From Larimichthys crocea (Eukaryota; Chordata; Actinopteri; Sciaenidae): 64,000 nucleotides of DNA. Location: positions 23,641,923 to 23,705,922 of the forward strand of contig NC_040016.1 in the NCBI RefSeq assembly GCF_000972845.2, given 5' to 3'. The position numbers and the translations under genes are program-made. The notes under the pieces are model-generated. The model saw nothing but the letters and a program-made list of their open reading frames with translations. It was not told the origin of the DNA and did no database searches. Shown here piece after piece: positions 1 to 12,225 of the stretch. Position 1 is the first letter of the stretch. Each line of letters opens with the position of its first letter.

Positions 1-2890
1 TTAACAAAAGCATCCTGGGTTTGGTTTATTTGTGGTTCTTTATCATGTAAAGTACTCTTTTTTCCCATAGGAGTTTTTTTTATACTTAAGGTGCCTCAGC
101 TGAGATAAAGAGCACATCAGCTAATTTTAGCAGCATTTATTAGATTTGCACATATATCCATACATCTGTAATTGCTTATCCTCACTAGGGGGGAAAGACC
201 CAGCCCAGGTTCATTATGAAATATAATATTAGGGTTATTTACCTTTAGAGAAAATGAACAATGTTGTCAGTAAAAATAAAGGCTACATATTTATTGAGTG
301 AAGCCATAGTTTAAACTACAGCTATAACTACATTGACAACGCAACGAGATGATCTCATAGTGAGATCTTTCTGATTCAGCTCATCAGGTGAATGATTGAT
401 CGACCATACTGTTTGTTTGTCTCATAGCAGTCAGAGCAGCGTGTCACTCTGCTGAGGAAACAGAACACTTTTACAACAGCGACAAGTTGGGAAAAGAGAC
501 AACCAGTACAAGTCACCACATTTGACACATTCAGCTCAATGGATTCATCAAGTTAAATTGTTATTTGAATGTTCATGAACAGCTGTGATCAAAAAGAGAG
601 TGGGGAACGGAGGGCAGCTCTTAGCAACACAGGTAACCAGTTTCCTGAACACAATGTGAGAATATTTACAATAAAAAAAACAGCCTCTTTAAAGAGAAGA
701 GTGGAAATAGCTGAGGTTTTGAGTGAATGGCTACATTGGATAGAAAACTGTGAAATGTGAAATAACACCAGTGCTCATTGCAGTGCTAATTTAAAGCTAA
801 AACAGGAGTATACATTAAAAATAAAAGGTGACCTGCAACACCTACATTCAGGATTCCTCATTTTATGTGTTTATGTAATTCCTTAATGAGTGGTGTATGC
901 AGAAACAGGATGGTGTAGGCTGGACCTTCCTCTGAGGCTGCACTGTTGGCCGCCTTCTTTCTCTCCAAACAAACTTAAAAAATGCCTCTACTTGGATAAA
1001 CAGATGGTGATGGATCCACCGGCCCAGAAAAAAAGTTCAGTGGGTTTGATCTTTCTCTCCATCAAAACAGATGGAAATCTGACAGAGATTTTAACTGCAG
1101 CACTACAACCAATAGCATATCTTCATTCAGTGAGCGACAGACGTGTTTAAAGTACTGGCTAGTCACAGCCCAACAACGCTTTTTATCAACATATTAAGAA
1201 CACATTTTGCTACACCTTCAACACATCTGCAAAACATCAGCTAAAGCATGATGTGGCAACACTAACATGTTTAGAACTGAAAGCTGAAAGCACTCTCAAA
1301 TGTATAAATTAAACCAAATAATTGGCTGATTAAAAGTTGTATGTAGGCTTTAAGCAGAGCCTACACTGCAGTTATGTACATTTATACTGTGCTGGTGCTG
1401 TGCAATTTACACCGCCAAAAGTTGAGTGAGATTTCTATGCCAACTGTGTTAAGGTTCTTTGTGTACTTCACACAAATAAAGCTGAAACTCCCTTGTCTCT
1501 TTGCTGAATCTGTCTTTTCCTTTGTGTTTTGCTTGTTTTCTGCATTTCCTCCTGCTACCCATGAAACCAAAAGATGAGGGAATAGCAGGGGACAGACAAG
1601 GACACACATCCAGAGTGTGCCTGATAGTGCCTACAACAAATGTGTAGTATTAAGCATTTCATGGACTTGAGAAATGGTTTACGGTGAACATATACTAATC
1701 CAGATAGGGCTAAACTACAAAATGTTACCTCAAACTCCACTGTCTTAAACTCTCAGTAATTTGACCACATTCAGACAGTTTTTTCCACCTCCAGTTTGCT
1801 GCATATCAGTAACTTTGAGTGCCAGCTGTCATCTTTGGCTCCTTGTAAGTGTTACAGGCCTCCTGGTCTCATAAAAATAGGTTGAGTTCCATATTTGATT
1901 TTGGTGCAACACTGAAGAGCATGTGCATGAAACAGCATTGTGAATACAGCAGAGGAAACCATAAGTTTTGAGTTTCCTAATAGTTGAGATATAAAAGATA
2001 AAACAAAGATGCATGTGTGTTCAGAGTGCAGCAGGTCTATATTTGACGGCTTTTCTCCAGCCATGATAAAGAACACTTGGATTTCTGTTGTTGCTGGAGA
2101 AAGCTTTACATCCAGAATTAAGTGCAGCTGTCATGAAGGCATTAGCTAGCAATTTGACTCCAACTCAGGGAGAGCAATTTTCCTTTTAACTTGAAAAATG
2201 GTAATTTCAGTAAGTACACTTTAACACCTTTAAGATGTATCCCCGTTTTGCATAATGACTCGGAGCGTTTCAACCCTTTTTTATTTCTTTTTTTTTTATA
2301 ACTGGGGTCTTCAAGTGGTGAAAAAGTCTGTTTGCCATGACAAGCAGCTAGTAAAAGCCCTGTCTTTAGAGATCCATTTGACATAATGGCACTCTGAATA
2401 AAGAAATTGCCTGCCATGTAGTTGTCAAGGTTTCTGGACTGAGTGGTAGGATAACAATTCCTCAACGGCAGATGTAAAACTTTTCCATTTCATTAAAACT
2501 CTGAATTAACAATTGAAATATATAATACAACCATTACAACACAATGGCTTTAAAAACAAGACATGTACTGTAAATATACTGTCTATAGAACACTCTTCAG
2601 AGTTCAGCAGAGTGCTTTTTGTCTCTTCAACAACGGATGCCTTCAACTGGCATTCTACTGGAACACCCGGGTGGGCAGTTTGATTATCTGTGTCTGTTCA
2701 TTAAGAAAGGACAAATTAATCTGCACAATGTGATATACTGCTGAACTTTAGGTTTCCCTTAATTTTATTCAATGTCTGATTAGCAGGTTAACACGTACAG
2801 CTGCCCTGTTGTCTGGTTTCATGTTGGGTTGAACATGGTGAAGCTGTTGTGTCCACCTCAATCATGAAATTATCAGTACGTAGTGAACAT
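1..2890. other. No gene recognised; AT-rich intergenic or intronic DNA
   Basis: No frame has a recognisable domain and the short open frames lack codon bias or splice context. At about 155-215 there is a weak match to the fish repeat tail that reads 'gcttatcctc...ggg' (here gcttatcctcactagggggg). A poly-T run lies near 2288-2297. Nothing else is supported. Confidence 0.6.
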
Positions 2891-3260
2891 GTTGCCACTA
2901 GGCTTGGGAAGATTCACCGATGCGCATCAGAAAATCGATACGACCTGTTAAGATACAGTTGCACCGATTTGCAAACGTCGGCATCGGAAAAAAACGCACA
3001 TAAACTCGAGATGCATCGTATCTAAACTGTCTGCATCGATATAAACCGATTAATATCTTAATTTAATACATATGATGAATAAATTATAACATAACCGTTT
3101 AGAAAAGGGTCTGGGTTTCATCTCTCTATCTCTCTCCTACTCAAGTCTCGGCTCAAGTCTCGTGTGAATAGGCGGGTCCAACCTAGCTTTTGAATAGCGG
3201 CGGAAAGTCAGCCCATAGACTAGTCATTGAGTCAGCCAGATACATTAGCCAGCGGTTAGC

Positions 3261-3647
3261 ATGGAGGAAGGCGAGGAAGACATTCATTCGGTTACGGGTT
3301 TCAAGTCTAGTGTATGGAAAGATTTCGGGTTCTACAAGAGAGGGCGGGAGCTGGACAAGACAACGGCAATTTGTAAACTCTGCCGTGCAGCTATAAAATA
3401 CACAAAAAATACACTCCACAAACACTTCTCTGAAGACAACACCGACATGCCAATCATCGCAGAGATGAAGCGGCGCTTCCGACAGGATTTTTTCGATCGT
3501 TACGTGGAGCTCCAAGAACTCCTCAACAGTGCATCGGCCCTTGATCCCCGATTCAAAGACCTGACTTTCCTTGATGACGTCGACTCCAGAGATCTCATCT
3601 TCGTGAAAATAACAGCACACACACACACACACACGCACACACACTAG
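3261..3647 (+). pseudogene. hAT transposase N-terminal exon: BED zinc finger fused by deletion to the LDPRFK region
   Basis: The ATG at 3261 opens a 128-codon frame. Residues 15-60 resemble a BED zinc finger: S-V-W-K-D-F-G-F, then the C-x2-C pair CKLC, but the usual downstream H...H part is poorly kept. After about residue 60 the protein jumps to a stretch typical of the middle of hAT transposases, including IIAEMKRRF and ALDPRFKDLTFL. In full-length relatives several hundred residues, including most of the RNase H-like catalytic core, separate these parts, so I infer an internal deletion. The frame ends in a CA microsatellite that encodes a run of Thr-His, so the natural exon end is uncertain. 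It lies inside the element bounded by GTTGCCAC duplications. Confidence 0.85.
3616..3645. repeat. (CA)n microsatellite
   Basis: An uninterrupted CA run broken by one CG step. It has been read through as Thr-His codons at the end of the BED exon. Confidence 0.95.
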
Positions 3648-3845
3648 CTCAATACCTTAGTTAATTTTGGTCGTTGTCTAATGTTTAGTTGAATGAAATT
3701 TTAATAAGGTATATTTATGTTGTATTTCTTTACGGCACTGTGTGTGTGTAAGATTGTCAATGTCTCATATCAATCTTCTGTGCAAACACTTCTTACATAG
3801 ATTTTTGACAATAATATACATTTTGACTTTGATATGGTTTGTCAG

Positions 3846-4543
3846 ATGAAAGGCATAGGTGCACTGGATGAAGGAGGTGCACTGGATGAAGGAGGGGCAG
3901 CTGAAGGAGGAGGTGATAGAAGCCCCAGCATAGAAGAAAGAAGAGGTTTGTTTTGACTGTGCTTGAGTAGTAGACTGTTCATTTAAAATAGATAAAATAT
4001 TTATCTTTTATCTGAAAAGATGCAGATCTTTTTAATACAGCACAACAGTTTAAGATGTTGTTGGTGTATGCAATGCATGTACATGTTATTATTGTTAAAC
4101 AGTGTGTTGTGTTGTGCTGTGTTGACTGCTCGTATTGTTCAACACTAATAATCTTGCACATGTCCTCTACAGATGATGATGTCTTGCCTTCTCCCAAAAA
4201 GAAGACTGCCATGGACCAGCTGTTTGGAGAGTTTGTCACCACAAGAACACCAATGAAGACCACAAGGGAGAAAGCTAAGGATGAAATTTTAAAATACAGA
4301 GAAAGAGACTCTTTAGAACTAGGCGGTGATGTGTTGCAGTGGTGGAAAAAGCAGGCAGTCCTACCACTCCTTTCATCTTTAGCCAAAGATTACTTGTCCA
4401 TCCCAGCAACTAGCGTGTCCTCTGAGCGTGTGTTTAGCAGTGCAGGCAATATTGTTACTGCCCAACGAAGTCTCTTGCACCCTGACCATGTTGATCAATT
4501 GATCTTTCTTAAAAAGAACTTGAAAAAGACACATCTGGGTTAA
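3846..4543 (+). pseudogene. hAT transposase C-terminal exons with the dimerisation domain
   Basis: Two exon-like blocks. A small one (about 3846-3944) follows an AG acceptor and encodes an acidic, Gly-rich linker with a repeated ALDEGG. The second starts after the acceptor 'cctctacag' near 4172 and runs to a stop at 4541-4543. It encodes the hallmark hAT dimerisation domain: DILQWW-like 'GGDVLQWWKK', 'LLSSLAKDYLSIPATSVSSE', then 'RVFSSAGNIV' and 'LHPDHVDQLIFLKKNL'. The C-terminus looks full length for the family. The separation from the BED exon by non-coding sequence with splice-like borders fits a multi-exon transposase. The copy lacks the catalytic core. Confidence 0.88.
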
Positions 4544-4973
4544 ATGTTTCAATTCAGTAGCCTGAACTGTTGCTCTCTTGTTATTCTCATTTGTTCATAA
4601 CTGTGAATCATTTCACATTTGGAGGAAAATGCAATGAGTCCCTTTGTTGGTTTTTTAAGTTGTTATATTGGAGGGAATCTCCTGGCCTTAATCTTTTTTT
4701 TAGTAGCCCATTTTATTTGTTTTACCTCCTGTATAAACTAAATGCACTTTTGAAAGCTTAACCTGGAAACCTTAACCTTTTGTAGGTCTTGAGTTGTTCT
4801 ACAACATGCACTAAAGAGGAACCTTTTTGTTTAAGGTTATACTTGTACTACAGTTCCAGAGAGACCTGTAAGCACTCTGTTACTTTATGTGTTTTAAAAT
4901 AAAAGGCATAGCTTTAATGCTTCAAGTGCCATAACTTGAACTACTCTGTATTCCATGGTGCACTTTTCTTCTG

Positions 4974-5160
4974 CATTGCATCGTATCGTATCGAATCGCA
5001 TCGTATCGCACTGGACCGCATTGTATTAGAATTAAATCGTACTGTATCGCACCGTATCGCAGCATGTGGGAGAATCGTATTGCATCTTAGCACTGGCAAT
5101 TTCATTAATCTTGAATGTATCGAATCGTTGGCAGTGTATCGAGATGCGTATCGTATCGCT
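4974..5160. repeat. Subterminal ATCG-rich repeats of the hAT element
   Basis: Many imperfect copies of a 5-6 bp unit (cgtatcg, gaatcg, gcatcg) cluster just inside the right end. Similar units (aaaatcgata, gcatcgg, gcatcgtatc) occur just inside the left end at 2920-3050. Subterminal repeats of this kind are known binding sites for hAT transposases. Both strands appear open here only because the repeat avoids stops, so no protein is called. Confidence 0.75.
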
Positions 5161-5193
5161 TTGATTATGAAGATTCCCATCCCTAGTTGCCAC

Positions 5194-8100
5194 TGTTACC
5201 TTGGCCACATGGATTTTCTATTGTGTAGGCCGTAGAGGTCATCTGCATCAAATATATGGTCATGATTTGATTTGCATCTCACCGAACACAGACATTTGAA
5301 TCAGTGCCACTCTAGATGAGTTATAATTAGCAACATTTCATAAGGGGACACACAGTTGTGAGGAAATCAACCTTTTTTACTTTAAAGAAATAAATAACAA
5401 AGGGCTCTTTACCACGAACATGGAAAGCATCTTATCCCATGGATGGGGGACAAGAGCATCATGATTGATAGGTCGGTTGAACAATCTTAGACCGAAACAT
5501 TATGCTAACCATCTATCCTGTCCGCTAGCCTGTTTCAAAGGGACCACATGGAGTTTGTCTTGCAGACGCTTGGAAATACCTGTACTGACGACCAATGTGT
5601 TTATTTCTTTGCCTGCTAACAATACTCACATAACATCATCTTCAGTGGTAAATGTAAAACAGGCAGAAAGTTATAGCAATAATTCAAAGGAAAGTTGTTC
5701 TTTCCATAGAATGACCTGAATTGTTGCATAAGATAAGTGGATGCAGAAGAAGAAAAAGCTCACCACATGCTGAGATTGTTTGAGGTGCTTTGTTCTGTGC
5801 AGGTAAAATCAGGCTGCAGTATTGTTTGGAGTGTTTGAAACACTGCAGTTTCTCTAACAGCAAAGCTACACTGAAGTAGAAATGGTGGTGATGCTGATGA
5901 TAACAAAAACAATAATGATAATGAGGATGTGGGCATGGCGGTGCCGGTGATGCTGATAGTCATACTGAGGCCCAAAATTAGCCTGTGGTAAAAAATGCTA
6001 ATGCTGGCTGGTTTCCTCTGAAGTACATTAACACATTAACGAAGGTTATCACCTTACAACTCATCAAGTGAACAGTAATTACACCTGTTCAGCTTCTTGC
6101 ATTAAACATTTTGCTGGCACTCCAAATGTACCGATGCAATTAAGTGCTGACAAAATAGTGGGTTATACTGGGCTGCTTTTGAAGGGCCTCGTTCTGCCTC
6201 TCGGCTAAACAGCAACATGAATGGAATTAATAATAAAAAGAAAGCGGCACTCAGATCCTGAGGGTTAGTGGCCCTGATGTAGGCTCACTGAAAAAATGAA
6301 AACTGCCAGATGTGTGGCATTACCAGCCAAGACAAACAGAACGTAGAGGGAAGTTAGGTGGCAGCGCAGAGACGCAGAAACAGCTGTTGTCTGGATACTA
6401 CTGTGCTGTGGGAGGAGGTCCAACAGTAGTGCATAAGAAAACTGCACTCCTAATAAGATGACTGGACGTCAACAAAACATGGGATCATCATGTGACACAC
6501 TGCACGCAGTGCAGAGGATGACAGGGATGTTTTTAAAATGTCGATCAGCCTATCATCTCAAAGAGGAACTGACTTTTTGCACAGTAGGAGTAGAACTATT
6601 TTGATAAACACTAACTTTTGCACAACATACTGATAGATAAATCTAGATCATATCTTTTTTGGAGCTTATGTTCATGATTTGGTTGTTATGATGAAACTGT
6701 GAAACTTTGAACTTTGAACCCTGCAGAAAACTAGCAGCAATAAACTTTTGAGTTTTGGATTATGAATGTAGTGTGACTCAAGTAAAAAGGAATGTCCATA
6801 AACAGGCAACAATAATTGAATTAAAATGCTCAAAGAGCCACTTGTTCCATGTAAAATAGGTTGTTGCCTGAACGAACTGAATCCACAAAAAAGTTAACTG
6901 AAAATGGTTCCTTATACTATTTTTGTTAAAGTTCTTTGGAGCACCATTATTAGAGGTTGGGGGTTCTTAAAATTTGGAGGGTCACTAAAATATTGACAAC
7001 GTGCTATTTTTGCCATGCATTTCTGTTTTTTTGTTATCCTCATTATTATGCATGACTCATGCACGAGAGTGATTTGTTACTAATTAACCTTATTAAAGAC
7101 AGCGTGCAGGCTATTCTTGACATCACCATCGAAGTGTGGCAGCACAATATCACAATATCAATATTATACTGTATATCATCAGATGCACTGACATGGAGCA
7201 AAAGGCTGTTGCTATGAATGTTTCTTTGCGGTCACAGTCCATCTTCTTTTTGAGGGACATGCATCATTTCAGGACTCCCTGAAAACATCTCAGTAACAGC
7301 TCTGACACAGTGAATACCTACAATTTGACCCACAGGCTCTGCATGGAAAAAGAGCAACCTTCCCCTCAGGTATATGGTTTAATACACAGAGCTCAGCACA
7401 GTTAGGCTTGGGTGTAGGAGCACATTTGCTCTGCCATTCAGACAATGTAGCGCCTGTCTGACAGCGAGGTAAAGAGTGAGAATATGCTCACTATAGCATA
7501 CACTTAAACAGATATTGATTTTGTTTTTAGGTGCCTAAAACACATTTTTCTGCTGACCCTGTCCACAACAGTGCTTTGCTCGACTTTTGTGCCAAAACTT
7601 CTGTCTGCTTTTCCAAACTGGGAGAGCGCTGACCACACACAGTGATAGTAAACCACACAAGATAAATTATGATACAAATCACACTGTCCGTAAAACATGA
7701 TTATAAAAATAAAGCCACAAGGTGCCGTTTAAAGAGGCTTTACTGTAAAGTCACCCTGCCAGATACGTCCATATTATAATAACCATTATAATAAACAAAG
7801 CCTGAAATGACAAGCTAAGTGAATGCAGTGTTCTGAATTTTATTTATTTCTATTTTTATTACTTACTTATTTTATTACTTACTTATTTTTCTTACAATGA
7901 GCTGATAACATTTCCTTCCACCATAATGTTTGCCTCTAACACAAAGTGAACCAACAGGCTATAAAGTTTACTTATCGAGCGTCTTCTCTTTATTTTGTTT
8001 TTCCATAAAAGTCTTATCTTCTCTCCATCATGGATGGATGGTGTCCAAATATTGAAGTATCAGCTCTGAAGGCTACAGGTACTGATGCTTTTCTGGAAGT

Positions 8101-9749
8101 CCTGCTGAATTATAGAAGACACTTCTTGAACATTAAGAGTCTACAAACTGCACATTAAATGACTACAACTCATACATGAGAAACCTGCACTGGTTACATA
8201 AGACAAAATCATTTGTGTTTTCTGGGTTTTCTTCAGATTACAGTCCAGCAGCTATAATAGAGCTCAACACTGAGGTTTGAAACATTGACTAGAATGGTCC
8301 TGTATTGCCGAGCAAACCGGGACTTTGGGGGTAAGAGCGTCATCTATGATTGGTGACTTAGTACCTGCTGTCTCTGAACTTTTACCACATATGAATCACA
8401 ATGTCTGACAGATGATCACAAAAGTCCAGTGTTTGTGTTAGAGCCAGTAAGGAAGACAGGTTATAGAGGCTTGTGGTGAGTTTTGAAGATCACTTCTGGA
8501 ACCAGAGCCATCTGGTCATTCTATACTGTATGTGTTGGACTCGTCTGAAGGCAGATTAACTAAATAGTACTAATCTGAAATGAAAGGACTGAAAAGGGAA
8601 GGAGTCCCACTGCAGTCTAGTTACTCAAAGAAGAAGTAACAAACATGTTGACATTTGCACCTCCACGCAACACTATATGGAAACATACATGAGTCTTTTT
8701 AAAATCACTCATTATCTTTAGTAGAAAATAGTTGTAACATGTGAAACATGTCCACAATGGCAGCAGAAAACGGACAGACATCTCAAACCTGTTTCAATAA
8801 AACATTGTTAGATATGAGCAGAGGCAAGAAGACCAGAGAGAGAGAGAAGAGAAGCTGTGATAAAAGGTGTGTTTTAGCATATTTCTGATGAAGCGACCAC
8901 CTGATAACATTTTACATAACCACTGTCAATGTGCAGGCCTCACACTGTCAACCAGAGCAACCTGCAGAATCCTTGTATGTGTGAAATGAAACTCAAATAA
9001 AGATCTCTTGGTGATGTCAGCCCTCTGAAGCTTAAGTATTTACAGAGATGTAGGAAAGAAGCATCCTCGTACATGTTGTTACTAAGATACAGAGCTTTGT
9101 AAAGCAGCGCTGACACAGAGCGCACACTGAGCCAAATGAGAGTCATTCATACAAACTGCAGAGTGCACAGAGGCCGCTGTAACCACAGATACTTGTAAGT
9201 GTTTACGTATTTTCCAACATACGGGATTGAATCATTTGAAATTAGACGCCATTACAACCAACTGGCATGAACAGGACAGAATAAATAGGCTTCCTGGATA
9301 TTCCAGATGATCATGACAAATAAAGGGTCCAGTGGCACATCAACGCCCTGCAGTCAATGCCACAGCTTTTAATACTGGCTGGCAGAACACATTTCTTCCT
9401 TTGGCCTGCTAGCATGTAAAGTAAATGCATTAATAGGGACTGCTGAGGTCCGACTTCCTCAAGACTAAAACATATTGTGTATAAACAGCTTGAACAGAAG
9501 AGGTACCAAGTTAATTTAATCAGATTCATTTTAATTGCTATCAGCCATATGAAAGCCAATCCAATGTGACCCTGTGTGACCCAACGTACTGTGGTTGTCA
9601 AAAACAGCCTGTGTTGAGTGTGAATCATGGAGTGGAACAAACAAACAGGAGCCAACGCTTTGAATTAATCATATCCACAGTGACAGAGAGCCGAGTTAAA
9701 TAAAGTCACTTTGTGTCTTTTTTACTGACATTTCTCAGGTGGCTCAAAC
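5194..9749. other. No gene recognised
   Basis: AT-rich DNA with no domain, RNA gene or clear transposon ends. Low-complexity TTA/TTTA runs occur at about 7838-7893 and a short GA run near 8836-8850. Open frames are short and unremarkable. Confidence 0.55.
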
Positions 9750-9757
9750 ATTTCAAG

Positions 9758-10683
9758 TAGGGATGCACCGATCCACTTTTTTCACCTCCGATACCGATAC
9801 CAATATCTGAGGTTTAGTATTGGCCGATACCGATGCCATACAGATACAGACCAACAGCGCGGAGTTATGGTAACAAACTGTAAGTTTCATTAGGGGGGAA
9901 AGACTGGGATCATGAGACTTGACTTAAACATTTCTTTCCTATTTTTTAAAACAAACAGATAGACAAATAAACAGATATAAATGTACTGAATTACTTATTT
10001 ATTTAATAATTGTGCACCAGTAAAACAATCTAAATCATAAAAATATAGTATGACTGGTTCAGTCAGTGCAATTAGGGATTCAAAATACAATGTAAAACAT
10101 GTGCTGTTAAACTTAAAAGTGACACGGGGGAAACGTCAGAGCTCCAGATATCTGTTGTGAAACTCTTTGACTCTTTGAGCTTTGACGTCTTTTATCCTCT
10201 CCAATATGTGTTTGGACACTTTACCATGCAGTTCAGGTAGAGCCGTCTCGGACAAATATTTTCGGCTTACCATGTCATACCGTGGCTCCAGGTGGCTAAT
10301 TAGCAGCCGAAATCCCTTGTCTCCAACAACCAACAGCGGTTGCTCATCCATTACGATAAAGTTCAAAATCCTGTTGGTGATTTTGGTTGCCTGCACACTG
10401 TTCATTGGAAATTTGTCTCCTCTTTCCTTCATTTCCTTTAAGGTTAGCAGCTTTATGCCGCCTTCTTTTGTTTTGTATTCTGTTCAACAAACTCTGCATG
10501 CTCTCTCACATGAAATTTTTGTAAGTGCTTTATGAGGTTTGTTGTATTATAACCAGACGTTTTAGTACCGCCCCTCGGAACATTCACTTTACAGATGTTG
10601 CACGTAGCCGTGGAGCTTGTAGACTGAGGTAATTGTGCAATAGCTCCAGATACCGATACAAATATCGGATCAGTGCATCCCTA
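9758..10683 (-). mobile_element. Short non-autonomous BED/hAT element
   Basis: The ends are TAGGGATGCACCGATCC (left) and TAGGGATGCACTGATCC (right, other strand), 16 of 17 identical. The flanking 8-mers are ATTTCAAG (9750-9757) and ATTTTAAG (10684-10691), 7 of 8 identical, which fits a hAT target duplication with one later mutation. 'Cgatacc' units repeat near both ends. The 926-bp element keeps only the N-terminal part of a transposase on the minus strand and has lost the rest. Confidence 0.9.
10136..10640 (-). pseudogene. hAT transposase N-terminal fragment (BED finger plus start of the transposase)
   Basis: Read on the minus strand from about 10640. First comes a BED finger with STATCNICKVNVPRGG, then NTTNLIKHLQKFH, which gives C-x2-C followed by H-x4-H, a good BED pattern. 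After a stop-containing junction near 10440, a 98-codon frame (10432 to 10136) reads KITNRILNFIVMDEQPLLVV, then GDKGFRLLISHLEPRY, the region that follows the finger in ZBED/hAT transposases. It stops after 'EFHNRYLEL', so the catalytic domain and dimerisation domain are absent. Confidence 0.82.
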
Positions 10684-10997
10684 ATTTTAAGTCCTGTTTT
10701 TCGTTGAAAAGTGCATCTGAACTTCTGGATTTTAATCATGCTGGAGATGAAGAGAAGAAATTCAGGCTAAGGTTTCCTGTCATGACAGAGCCTGTTATAC
10801 AAAACACTATAGGACACGATGCAAGCATATAAACATGCAAGGCTTTGATAGACTTAGTCTATGTTATCTATCTACCTGTACAGTCAACAAAGGACCTAAG
10901 TAATTATTTAACACTAAATATGACAAAACACTTTAGCTTGTCTGCTCTTCCATATTTTTCCTATTTTTAACAGGACAACATGCTGTCCTGCTGCCTG

Positions 10998-11195
10998 AAA
11001 CAAACTCAACAAAAACATAAATGCAACACTGGTTGTCTTTCTCATTTTGCAGGAGTTGAAGTTAAAGATCTCAGACTTCTTCTCTACACACAAACCGTTT
11101 ATTTCTGTCAAATGTGTTAAAATCCATGTTAGTGACACGATAATCCATGCACAGGACACGTGTGGCATATCAAGATGTGACTAAACAGCAGGACT
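10998..11195 (+). repeat. Degraded Tc1-like element terminal fragment
   Basis: The sequence 'caacaaaaacataaatgcaa' followed by 'cacaggacacgtgtggcat' resembles a worn copy of the Tc1-type terminus at 59430-59640, which begins 'ctgaacaaaaatataaacgc' and continues into 'cctcacaggtgtgcc'. No transposase frame remains. Confidence 0.55.
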
Positions 11196-11354
11196 GTGAC
11201 AGTTTTGTCTTGAACTGTACTGGAAATGTACAGCTTCATTTTGAAAAAGACATTTACACCCTTAGCTATGGCTATATATCACAGCTTTTTCACACAGTTG
11301 AATCGGTTGCTGATTGTGGATTGCAGCTTGTGTGTATGCACTAGATGACCACAT

Positions 11355-11723
11355 GTGTGGTCTATAGTCTCCAAAAGTAGATTGGGAGCCAGAGCTTTCA
11401 GCCATCAGGCTCCTCTTCTGTGGAACAAACTACCATTCTGGGTTCAGGAGGCAGACATGGTCAACACCTTTAAGAATAGGCTTAAGACTTTCCTTTTTGA
11501 TAGAGCTTTTAGCTCCTACATACATCTTAAACAGTGTAAATATAATACAAAATGGGTCTGTCCAACTCAGATAAATGTCCACACTGCACTCTGCACCAGA
11601 GATGACTACCTTCACTCTTTATGGCTGTGTCCACCTGCGCAGCACCTCTTCTTTAAGGTAGAAAAGCTCTCTGCAGAGGATTCCTCTCTCCATCATATAA
11701 TTGGTGATTTATCCTCGGTTTGA
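11355..11723 (+). pseudogene. LINE reverse-transcriptase C-terminal fragment
   Basis: An open frame encodes GARAFSHQAPLLWNKLPFWV and then DMVNTFKNRLKTFLFDRAF. This is the typical tail of many vertebrate LINE ORF2 proteins (R-x-FS...P-x-LWN-x-LP...FK-x-LKT-x-LF). The second half, with 'LHSLWLCPPAQHLF', recalls the C-terminus of L1/Tx1-type reverse transcriptases and may be a separate scrap joined to it. There are no catalytic motifs. Nearby Tc1 debris suggests a repeat graveyard. Confidence 0.65.
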
Positions 11724-12174
11724 CTTCGACCGAAACACACAAGAGTCACATCGGTTGCCCAAGAAGACCATCCTTAAAACTGAAAATCCAACCAAGCAAT
11801 AAACTTGATCTCAGGTCAAATCTTCTCAGGGAACACAGCAATGGAAAAATAACTCTCAACCAGGACTTAATTTATTTCACATTTTTAATTTAATATAATA
11901 ATTTAAAATTTTGTCTGTTATTGAATGCCACACAAACAACAAATGATCTTTCTCTCACTCACTAATTATCTATTAAATCCAACAATTCTCAATCGATGCA
12001 CCTAGCATGGTTAGTTTACAGATTACTTTTGCTTCATTTATTTGTTTATTAGTATAATCTGCACATAATCTGTTTCTTCAGTGATTATTTTCTGCCCTTA
12101 TGTCTTCATTTGACAGCCAGTGTAGGGAGGCAGGCAGAGAGACAGACACAACAACAAAGGTCTGCCCAGCAGGC

Positions 12175-12225
12175 GCTGTGGTCACATGGCACGCAGCCCA
12201 ACCACTGAGCCACTGCAGCACCCTG
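12175..12225 (-). repeat. Possible tRNA-derived SINE head
   Basis: On the minus strand the segment contains TGGCTCAGTGG (12202-12212), a perfect match to the RNA polymerase III A-box consensus TRGYNNARNGG. No good B box follows, so this is at most a fragment. Confidence 0.35.

Larger units (their letters stand above)
2899..5185 (+). mobile_element. hAT (BED/ZBED-type) transposon, internally deleted, with intact ends
   Basis: The element is 2287 bp long and is flanked by a perfect 8-bp target duplication, GTTGCCAC, at 2891-2898 and 5186-5193. The left end reads TAGGCTTGGGAAGATTC and the right end, on the other strand, reads TAGGGATGGGAATCTTC (13 of 17 identical). An 8-bp duplication with TAGGG-type ends is diagnostic of hAT. 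Inside, on the plus strand, are an N-terminal BED-finger exon and a C-terminal hAT dimerisation exon. The catalytic core between them is missing, so the copy cannot move alone. Both ends carry dense ATCG-type subterminal repeats. Confidence 0.93.

Noticed and set aside
3183..3644. 153-codon minus-strand frame
   Set aside because: It is the shadow of the BED exon on the plus strand.
4936..5235. 99-codon frame rich in Arg-Ile-Ser-His repeats
   Set aside because: It is the hAT subterminal repeat; the opposite strand is equally open.
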